DNA from: Ananas comosus
Taxonomy: Eukaryota > Streptophyta > Magnoliopsida > Poales > Bromeliaceae
Reading direction: 5' to 3'
Length of the DNA: 64,000 bases
NCBI RefSeq assembly: GCF_001540865.1
Contig: NC_033635.1
Span: 11,227,297-11,291,296 of the forward strand
How positions within the stretch are numbered: the stretch's first letter is position 1; every line of letters begins with the position of its first letter. The position numbers and the translations under genes are program-made. This document shows positions 22,401-31,836 of this stretch, piece after piece. The notes beneath the pieces were generated by a model. That model was not told the DNA's origin. It was given only the letters and a program-made list of their open reading frames with translations, and ran no database searches.

Positions 22401-25400
22401 TTAATGCCATTAAAGCAAAATCTAATTGATAAATGGGATCTACAACATCACCTATGCATAAAAAAACATGAGTTTTGAAGACCTATTATTACCTTGGCAT
22501 TATGATATAGTCTCAAAAGACAATGATATAGAAATGGACATTGTAATGGATCTCTTAAATTTATGATTTTTGACATTTAAGCATTCGTGAATGCCTTGCC
22601 ATAGAGCATATCCAATACCATAAATTCTGAATCAAGACCTCTCTGGTAGAGTTTAATAGGTGCAATGCACGGTGTACCAGGTAAAATAATCTCTCAGAGT
22701 AACGAGCATTTCCATCTGCACTGGCTTTTGCCTCCAGATGGAGCACACAGGCCACACATCATGCGGATTTCGTCTCAGTGTATTACATCTGGGAGCCATC
22801 CCCAATATATGTCTGTGCACTGTTTACCGGCATCCTACTATTCTAATTTGTCTTTTCATACATGAAATATCCTAATTTTAGTTGCCTTTTGACTTTGCCC
22901 TTCAATGTTTTGTTTTGTCTTTGAAGTTGGGAAGTTCCAACATGAAAGGATAATGACTCATTAATTTGGAAATTTGTTACTTGCTATTTTATACTGTTCA
23001 TTGCCTTTAGTAGCTAGGCAGGGTAATAAACAGAGCCTCCATAGTGTATTGATAGATCCGATGGAGGTCATTGCTGCACTGCGGACTTTGTAGGTACGAT
23101 GTCTGCTTGGTCATTGTTATTAGTTGGTATATGAGAAAATTACTTCTAAGGATTATCTCATTGGTGTTGAGTTGTCCCCATTCTGATTATACTTGACCAA
23201 GTGATAAATAGAATTTTCTAATCACCCTGATCCCATAATATCCCGGGCAGAAAATGATGCAGTTATGCTGATTCATCAAGTTATAAAATAAAGATTCATA
23301 AACCAAGGCCTTATTTAGTATCGCTTACATTTCTTTGTTTCTTTTCAAATGCAAATTTTTATGTGATTGAGGGCATGGGCTGATGAACATCTCTTATTCT
23401 TCTCAGGAAAGTTCTTCAGTTGTTCCTTTCTGTTCTCCAACATTTTTATGTTGGTTTGTGCATAATTTTGGGCTCTATTTTTCTCTCACGCTAACTTAAA
23501 CAGTTGGTCACCAAATATTTGCATTCAACTTTATGTCAAAAGCAAGTGGCAAAGGGTTTGGTGGTTGGTACCCGAGACCCAAGTTCGAATCCTAGTTGAT
23601 TCATATTTCCAGCTAAGTTTATTTCTAAATGAAATAAACGAAGCGGGTAGCGTGCTACCTATCTCTCAAAAAAAAANGCATTCAACTTTATGTCAAAAGC
23701 TATAACCTTATCTATCACTTGTTAGATGTCGTCGGAGTCTACGTATGGGGCTTCCTTTTCTTCTTGTATCATCAAATACGAGCGCCATAAAAATGCACCA
23801 TAAGCTTTGCCTGTCATGCATCTATAATTTCAGAGAGTATGTTCAAGAAAGGTGAACACATTGTGGTCTAGTTTCTTTGACTGTTGGTGTTAGTTTAAAT
23901 AAAACTAACTGGCTTTGGAATTCATACCTCCTTATTTAACTCACAACCAATGTTTGAAAAGGTGCGCCTCAGGCATGGGCCTCAGCGCCTAGGCGGAAGG
24001 CGCGAGTCTCGGCGCCTCAAAGAGTGAACCGTGCGCCTCAGACACGCCTCGTGATATTTATATTTAATGTGTTTAGGGTTTGGGTTTTCGGGTTTTGAGT
24101 TTCTTTAATATATTCTAAAATGTTAAGAAATTTTTTTAGAAAAATTGCTAATTGAATGTTTTCTTTTCTTTTTCTCTTGGTTGTTCTCTTTTGCACCCCC
24201 CAATAGCAATAAGTAGTAGCGGCAAGAAGCAAGAAGCAGCAGCAAGCACTTTTTAAGTTGAAAGTTTGAAACATAATTTTTTTATATTTAGGCTGAGAAT
24301 ATTTATGCATGCGATTTCTTTACTTTTTTATGGTTATTTTGTTTTCGTATAACTATTTTAGAATTTTTTAACATAAAACATTTATTTAAAATAGACTTGT
24401 TAAGAGCGTTTTATTTTTATTAGATATACGCCTCACCTTCTTGAGACACGCACCTCGCGTTGCGCCTCGCGACTAGGCTCCATAAGGCCTTTGTGCCTTT
24501 TTACGCCTTGCGCCTTTTCAAACACTCTCACTACCCTTATTTCTTTTATCAAACCAACAGTGTTTGGTAATTATCTTATGTTTGGAAATCTATAATTGTT
24601 TCTTGTTAAATCTATTGCCTTCGGGGGGGATCACAGAAATGTCAGAGAAAGCATATGTTCTCCTCATCAACAGAGGGTGAAAACATCATAGGTCAAAAGA
24701 TTCAACTCATATACAGAGATGAGGCTTTCTCCTTTTTTGTTAGCTGTAGCACAAAGAGTCGACTAGCCTCATTGTAGAGTTCAACATCCTCTTGATAATA
24801 TGTTCATTATTGTTGTTATCTATGTTTATTCCACATTCTTGTTGCTGATATGCTGAATTCTAGTATATCTGCTTAGCTGCATCTATTATCTTAAGACCTT
24901 TTGCTTATTGCCGTTATCTATGTTCTATTCCACTTCCTTGTTGCTGATAGGGGGTTAGAGAGTTCACAACTATCACTGCAACGTGGTGGGTCCTTTGGTT
25001 AGAACGGAACATAAGAATATTTTAGAAAACAAAACACTCGTTAGGTTTCTTGCTAGCGGAGATACGATCTCTCAGAGACCTTTGGATTCGCTTCTATCCT
25101 CGAAATAGTTCTTGTTGATTTTTTTTCCTCCCTCTCTCTTTGAGGCCTGGTTGCCTCACCTTGTAGCTAAGTTCACCTTCTAAATGAATGAAGCGGTAGC
25201 ATGCTACTTTTGCTATAAAAAAAAGGGACCTTTTAGCAAAAATGTCTAGCTGTGGAAATATTCCACCTGCCCTCTCCTTTTGTTGAGTTATGGCAACATT
25301 GGTACTGGTATATGCATCTATAGTGCACACAGCTGCAAAGCCTTATCGACAGAGAAGAAAGTTCCAGTATTATATATACAGATGCCTGCACTAAATAGGA

Positions 25401-26283
25401 ACTTTTTATTATTAATTGGATAGATTCTTTTACTACTAATATACCAAGCTTGTTTTATATTTCTTTTCCTTTTGTTTAAATCTAATGGTATCGGTTATTG
25501 CAGTTGGTTATGCGGTGGTGCCGTTGGGCGAGTAAACACATGGGGATATATCACCCGCCACAGTTGTGGGCGATTTGGGGAAGAGCAGAAAAAGAGCATG
25601 CAGCTAGAAAGGGCAGAAGTTTATAGGCACATGCACTATTACAACCGATACAACGCTCACATGGAGTCATTTATGCTGGAAAGGGAGCTCGAGAAAACCA
25701 TCAGTGGAAGGATATCTAATCTAGGGAAGGAGGACGACTCTTGGATAACGAATGGGTTGAACACGCTCTTTAGGTCGAGATCTATTCTTTCATACTCCTA
25801 TCCGTTTGCATACTGTATGTTTGGGGAGGAGCTCTTCAGGGATGAGATGAATCCTAGGGAAAGGCAAATAAAGCAGAACCTGTTTGAGGACCAGCAACAG
25901 CAACTGGAATCCAATGTAGAAAGGCTATCGAGCTTTCTGGGGAAGGGTGATTTTGATTTTTCTGATGATACGATCATGAAAGCAAGAACCAATGTCATTA
26001 CGCTGTCAAGCATTGTTGATGGACTCTGCAAGAAGATGTAAGTGTATGCTTAGCACTTTATTTTTTGAGCAGGGAGCTTAATGCTTTTCTATTTTGCCGA
26101 TATTTAGTATGTTAACAAATGAGTAGTTACTGCTCGATGTTGATGTTTAGCACTTCCCCTTGCAGTTATGAATATATCGAGAATGATTTGCTGGGTCCTG
26201 CCCAAGAGAATCATAATATTTCTCCATACAAATCCAAGCACCCTCCGAGGGCACCGCAACCGTCTATGTTCGGATGCCGATGA
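19413..26283 (+). CDS. ARIADNE-type RBR (RING-between-RING) E3 ubiquitin ligase
   Basis: Six exons, 19413-19598, 19819-19851, 20367-20652, 21640-22120, 25504-26037 and 26166-26283, all GT-AG with matching phases, encode 545 residues. The N-terminus is acidic (residues 4-50), as in ARIADNE proteins, followed by a UBA-like region (LLIHYRWDVERIFELL). RING1 spans about 144-193 (CAVCFEKI...MGCGHFYCNGC), IBR about 234-280 (KWCPSVPHCGNAI...CTCGLQFCFSC), RING2 about 304-345 (CPKCQKPVHKDGGCNLV...CGQPFCWLCGG). Cys317 in DGGC is the position of the catalytic cysteine that accepts ubiquitin in RBR enzymes. The Ariadne domain follows (RAEVYRHMHYYNRYNAHMES onward). Exon 6 ends in HPPRAPQPSMFGCR and a stop soon after PYKSK, where plant relatives often continue longer. 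Intron 4 (3.4 kb) carries a SINE and a hAT-like MITE. Partners are expected to be E2 enzymes, but substrates are unknown. Confidence 0.93.
23544..23677 (+). mobile_element. tRNA-derived SINE in RBR intron 4
   Basis: 134 bp with an A-box-like AAGTGGCAAAGGGTTTGG, a B-box AGTTCGAATCC and an A-rich tail, flanked by a perfect 23-bp duplication (GCATTCAACTTTATGTCAAA + AGC) at 23521-23543 and 23678-23700. The tail contains an N at 23677, so the tail length is uncertain. The 5' end appears to lack the CCGTAGAGC seen in the copy at 51864. Confidence 0.88.
23948..24526. mobile_element. hAT-like MITE in RBR intron 4
   Basis: 579 bp beginning CAATGTTTGAAAAGG and ending CCTTTTCAAACACT, a terminal inverted repeat of about 14 bp. 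Sub-terminal regions are GC-rich and filled with GCGCCT(C/A)-type motifs in opposite orientation, contrasting with the AT-rich middle. Flanks CTCACAAC (23940-23947) and CTCACTAC (24527-24534) agree at 7 of 8 bases, the 8-bp duplication expected for hAT elements. Confidence 0.75.
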
Positions 26284-28489
26284 ACTAATTAGCCCAGAAC
26301 ACGAGAGCTTTAACATGAATAAGGAGCTGCAGCTACAGGGAACAAAGCTTCAGAGTGTTCTATTTAACTTTAACTGCGCCTGATAATATTTCCGCTGGTG
26401 CTAATTACTCTAATTTCATGCTTCTAATAATGAGACCCAGGTGTATAAAACTAGAACTAGGTTTTGTTCGCCTTTCCTGTAAGATGACAGATCTTCTGTT
26501 TCATAGGTTTTATAAAAGACAGATTCATGTGGTCTGTCTTTTGTTTTTTTGGAATTATTTTCGTCCTTCAATAATAATTGTAAAGAATGCTTGGTCAAAT
26601 ATTGTGCTCCAAGTGTAAAGAGTTAATAAGGATGTAATTATATGAATAAATGATAACCACAATTTCCATCTGATGATAGTATTGCTCATTTGCAATTGCT
26701 TTTACTTGTTCTTTTCATCCATTACAAATTATGCTTTATCGATCGTTTGCTCTGGATTTCACTTCTGGGAATCACCGCTGTTTAATCGCACACCGCCACA
26801 CATTTACTCTTGTTGCTTTTGGTAACAAGGGTCTAGGATTTTGGATGCTTATGGCGCAGTTCGATTTTTAAAGCTCAATAGTAAATTATCCAGTGATAAC
26901 TTCAGCACGCAGGAAATTTGTGTGGAATTTAAAGACACAAGCTTAATGAACTAACTTCCATTTGGCTTTTAAATATATACCAAGATCAATTTTGTGCAGT
27001 AAAGGTAACAATAATACCTATCCTAGCTAATGTCAAAATATCATTGCAAAATGTCATTGCTCGGACTATATATGATAGGACCTAATTAAGAAATTGGAAA
27101 AATTTTAAATACGATTAAAACATTAATCCTACGCAAAGAGTGGTAGGCAACAATGTTATTGTTTATCACTTTATTGTAGTCCTGTGACATCGTGAACTCC
27201 TAAATGTTTAACTTAGGTGATGCTTAATTGTTGGATGGTTTTTATATATTCTTATTCATATAATTTATCTATTTATTTATTTTGTATTTTAAAAGGGTGC
27301 TCGAGCGTTGAAAATTTGTAGAACACACTTTGTACGGGTACTATATAAATATATATATATAGTAAACATAAATTCATATAATTATAAAATTGACACTAAG
27401 ATAACAGCTCAGAAATAATCTTAACACTTTTACTCACATGTAACGTACAGACTAGAAAAATCATGTCATGTGGACAATTATATAAATCACATATGTGGAA
27501 ACCTAAGACCTCTTGCAATGGATAGGACTTTGGACTAATTTTGACATCATCTTACTAAAACGATCGATTTCATAGCAAATGGCATAGGAATAGTTTTAAT
27601 AAAATAGACAAAAAAAAATTAATGATATTAAAAAGTTTTCAAAAGATTATCGGATTTTTTCAATCTATATAGCACAAAAGAAGTTAATTAATCTCAATCT
27701 ACGCAATAAAAAAAAGAAAAACAAAATCATCTAGAGATCTTAACTCGCTGATAAAATATATTCTAAACTATTTGCTATATATATATATATATATATAAAC
27801 AAACTTCTAGTGTCAGTACTCCACTAAAATGGTCAACTTTAGGATCGACATGTCTTAAGCAGATATATACAAAATTTAAAACTGCAACTGAAAATGAAAC
27901 GATAAATATTTTTTTTCTCTTTTCTCTCCACAGGTGGTTAAATTCGCACTAATAGATACTACATTTATTAGATGCAGTTCCAGATATTAAGGAGAAAGTG
28001 GTTATACATTATGTGGATATAATCTATAGTAGATTGTGAAATAATGTGACACGACAATTTTTTTCTCTAAAAACTTAAAGCAACCAAATCGAAAGATGTT
28101 TTAGTATTTTATATTATGCACAAGTCCTCTTCACGTCGAGCCGTGCGGAACTCAACTGTGATATTATGTGACAAAATAATGTGAAACAAACATTTTTCTT
28201 TATAATCGTAAGCCACAAGAAAACCAAATTTTAAGATGTTATATTCAACATGGATTGAGACAAAGTTAAGCGTAAAGCATTCAAATTTAAGTCCTAATAT
28301 ATTCAACAAAGACAGTTACATAAGGTCACTAATCTGGAATTATAACGGAGTTTAAATGATAAAAGAGAGATACTAAGTCTACAATCAAATCAAAAGCAAG
28401 TTGTAATCTTACAATTCTCCATCCTAAGATTTAGTATTAAAAGAGAGATTGATAACTAAAACAAGCAAGCGAGAAAAAGTTGGCCCTAG
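26284..28489. other. spacer, no gene seen
   Basis: Between the convergent RBR gene and CAP gene. It contains the RBR 3' UTR, (TA)n tracts near 27345 and 27779-27798, and otherwise AT-rich sequence without recognisable coding or element structure. Confidence 0.5.
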
Positions 28490-29197
28490 CTAGTAGGGTC
28501 TCTGGCCCTGCACATTCCCATGCGGATTGTAGAGGCAAAGGCTGATGGTGGCCCCCTCCTGCTGGCCGGCGCACGTGGCCTGTGCACACCCGACCGCCGC
28601 CGTCCGCCGCCACACCACCTGCGTGTAGGTGCCGCAGTCGCCCTGCGCCGCATCGGTGTCGCACGTGTTGTCGTCGTGGTTGTAGTACTTCCCCTGTGCC
28701 ACCCACGACCCCACCACCTCCGCTGGGCTCGGCGGGTAGCTGGTCCACGCCTGGTTGGCCCCGTACGGGCTAGAGCTCATGTCTACAAAGTCGCACCCCT
28801 TCTGCTCCTTCTGGTACTGCACCATCTGTCATAGTAATATATTACACCATTCTGTCATGAATGATACAAAGAAATCGTTGCGAAGATACAATGTATTATT
28901 CTGCCAATATCAAAATATTGGCCACGTGAATTTAGGAAATTTGAACACCACCTTGCTCGCCTCCGCCGCCAAGTCGGTGCTCCACTGCAACGGCGGAACG
29001 CCGACAGCGGCGCGGGCCTGGTTTTGGACTGTGAGGAACTCGTCCGCGGCAGCATTGGGCTGGGCTGCAGGGGAGCCCATTAGCGATGCGACGGGCTCGG
29101 GCCGGGTGACCGGGGCACGATCCGCGCACGCGACGAGAGCCAAGAAGAGGAGAAAACGGCCATGCGCTCGCAAAGCCATGAACATACAGCTAGCCAT
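28490..29197 (-). CDS. secreted CAP/PR-1-like protein
   Basis: Two exons, 29197-28952 and 28825-28490, joined in phase 0 over a 126-bp GT-AG intron, encode 193 residues. A signal peptide is clear (MALRAHGRFLLFLALVACA, from an in-frame Met at residue 7), so the protein is expected in the apoplast. The CAP domain shows AADEFLTVQNQARAAVGVPPL, SPYGANQAW, CGTYTQVVWRRT, GCAQATC and the terminal YNPHGNVQGQRPY, with six cysteines in usual places. Three of the usual CAP-cavity residues differ: the His before the PYG motif, the Glu of PYGEN (here Ala) and the His of GHYTQ (here Thr). This agrees with an atypical plant CAP branch with YGANQ and CGxY motifs rather than with classical PR-1. Classical PR-1 genes lack introns. 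A TATA-like motif lies about 185 bases upstream. Function beyond CAP membership is not inferable. Confidence 0.9.
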
Positions 29198-29379
29198 CCG
29201 TAAGAAAATGCTCAGATTTGTAGCTTCAGGTAATGCTTGTGAAAATATATAATCACAATATCAAATATTATATATGTAAAATCCTCGGGGACTGATCAGT
29301 AAATTAATGCATGCATGCACGAGCTAAGCTGTACTGTTGATGGTCAGCGTGGAAACTCACGTAAGTCGTCGATTGCCAC

Positions 29380-29388
29380 TTTATAAAT
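29380..29388 (-). promoter_or_regulatory. candidate TATA box of the CAP gene
   Basis: On the minus strand GATTTATAAAG, about 185 bases upstream of the first ATG at 29197. Confidence 0.45.
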
Positions 29389-29454
29389 CTCCCCGATTTC
29401 GTCAACTTCAACGCGGAATTGAACTACAATGGGCTATTTGACCTGACTTGTGCA

Positions 29455-29455
<1 letters not shown>

Positions 29456-29502
<47 letters not shown>
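29456..29502. repeat. (TA)n microsatellite
   Basis: About 23 TA units upstream of the CAP gene. Confidence 0.9.
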
Positions 29503-29504
<2 letters not shown>

Positions 29505-30928
29505 AGATTTATTAAAGTGGTTCAGGGCAAAGAGAAATAATCTAAAATATTTGAAAGTTATAAAAAAAATCGATTTATTATTATTTGATTCGTTTGTCCG
29601 TCAACAAGCTAGAGAACAGAGCCGTGCTTAAATCGATCAATTTAATAAGTGTTTTGTATTTGATAGCCTTAATTTTTGTGTCACATCCTTATAGCAAATA
29701 GGCCCTAGTTATTTAAGGCCCATCATCACCTTTTGAGTCATTGGATCCGTGGGGCCCAATCCAACGTTGGCTTTTACAATGCAGGTTTTTTTTTTGGAGG
29801 GTATATCAAATTAACAAATCAACTCAGCCTGGGCTTCTGAATCGATGATTAAGGTTTTCGACCCGCAGAATCACTTTGTTCCTGGACATTGGTGTCCCTC
29901 TCAAGGTGGGGTATGGATTTTACGACATGGTCAGGGCAAACTGAGCGTTGCGAGAATCTAATATCATGTAAACAACTGATGTAATCTCTAAAAGCTTAAA
30001 TTACTGGAAAATAATATTTTACTATTTTTTTTTATATCCAACATTAGAGTGGAACGGCCATCTTGGCCAAATTATATCCATTGAACCGTTTGAACCAAGA
30101 AGAATTAATTCTATGTCCACCAAGTAGACCACAACAGTGTTACAGGATGTGCCGAATCGAATTGCTGCATCAGCTCAACTCTAGGATTAAGAGGGCCCTG
30201 TTGGCCTTTTCCCGATCAATAAGCCGAATAGATTCGCTCATTAAGCAAACAAATTTCTTTTTCATGGACGAACTCTAGATCATATGAGAGCTCTCTACTC
30301 CTATGTTTTTTTTTTCTTCTATGATCATAGGAGCAGCATCTACATTCTAGCTAGCTAGATTCCGTTGCATAAGACAGGGCGACAACGACAACAACCGTAT
30401 CGATCTTGTGTAGCTCATCGAGACGACGTCCTCCGCAAGAAACGCAATCTCAGTAACGACACGACACCACTTTTCCTTCATTAATTAAAGACCAAATTGC
30501 TTGCTCTTAGCAGTAATTAACATTGCGAATGAATGATTCGGTGCAACTAATTCGAAGTGCCAGCCACATATATATGTTCTTAATTTGTTGGGAACATGCA
30601 TGATGGAGATGTTGGCGAAGCTGCACATGCAGGTCGCCCCGGGCCGCGTAAGGGGAAAAGGCTTCACCTGCTGCCCTGCCCCAGGCTAGCTTATACATTG
30701 AATTCGATAGTTATGTTATGCATATTGAGAAAAATATTAATCCTAAAGACTCTGTGAAGGTATATATATTCAGTTGATCGACTATCTAGCTTGTCATCCG
30801 AATTAAGTGACTTTTTGTGAAAAAAAAAGCTTGGTACCGGCCAAATATATGCATACTTATAGCCAATGGACATGTATCATTATTCTCGCCCATTTGGTGA
30901 GGACCCTTCCCTTTTCAACGAATGGTAT
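29503..30928. other. spacer, no gene seen
   Basis: AT-rich, with scattered short open frames lacking domains or splice context. Nothing further supported. Confidence 0.4.
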
Positions 30929-31085
30929 TCGTTTTTTTTTTTATTTAGAGATAGATAGTATGCTATTTGTTTCGTTTATTTTATTTAGAAATAAATTTAG
31001 TTAAAAATATGAACTAATTAGGACTCGAATTTGAAACCTCTTATAACCAGCTAGTAAGCAATTTGTCACTTACGGTAGAAACAGT
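30929..31085 (-). mobile_element. tRNA-derived SINE copy, minus orientation
   Basis: Reading the minus strand: A-box-like AGTGACAAATTGCTTACTAG, B-box AATTCGAGTCC, then TAAATTTATTTCTAAATAAA, ACGAAAC and an A-rich tail (T-run at 30933). Same order as the plus-strand copies at 23544 and 51864. An old, diverged copy. Confidence 0.75.
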
Positions 31086-31137
31086 CGGTATCGAGAACTA
31101 ATTTGGTCCGCCGGTATCGAGAACTAATTTGGTCCGC
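31086..31137. repeat. 26-bp perfect tandem duplication
   Basis: CGGTATCGAGAACTAATTTG-GTCCGC occurs twice head to tail at 31086-31111 and 31112-31137, directly at the 5' end of the minus-strand SINE. Confidence 0.9.
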
Positions 31138-31300
31138 CGTATCAACAAATTTTTTTTTTCAAATAATAGAAAGTTGAAAAAAAAAAAAAAAAAAAACAAA
31201 GCCTGCAAGAAGCCTATATATGTATAGGCAAGGACTTATTGGTCGCAGGACCCAATAATCGAGGAGATGCTTTAGTTAGCTTCCATTCATACGAGTGAAG

Positions 31301-31785
31301 GCCCGCGCTTCGCAGCGGGAAATTTACGAAGAAAAATCAAAATAAATAACTAAATATTTAAAGTTTAAAATATTTTATTATTCAAAATTTAAATTTAAAT
31401 TTAGAATATAAAATGTTGAAACTTAAAATTTAAATTTTAATATATCAAATTGAAATTTCAATATTTAGAATTTAATATTTGGATTTTTAAAATTCAATTT
31501 ATAATTATATACTACTATATTATCAATTCTCTCTCTCCTCTCTTTCTCTCTGTCATCTATATTATATTATTTACAAATATATATTTATTATATATATATT
31601 ATATATCTCTCTCTCTCTCTCTCTCTCTAATTATATATATATGTGTTTTGAATAGAAAATTTTAATTGTTGTACTTTAAATTTAAAGTTTAAATTTTTAT
31701 TTTTTATTTTTTCTGTATGTGAATCACAATATAAAAAAACAATGTGGAAAGAAAAAAAAAAAATAAGAGAGAAGAGAGAATATAT

Positions 31786-31836
<51 letters not shown>

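Noticed and set aside
24038..24310. 90-codon minus-strand frame within the hAT-like MITE
   Set aside because: No transposase motifs; AT-rich filler of a non-autonomous element.
25141..25225. Sequence GGCCTGGTTGCCTCACC followed by a SINE-like AATGAAGCGGTAGCATGCTA tail
   Set aside because: Tail resembles the SINE family, but the upstream part does not match its tRNA-like head and no target duplication was found; too uncertain to list as an element.
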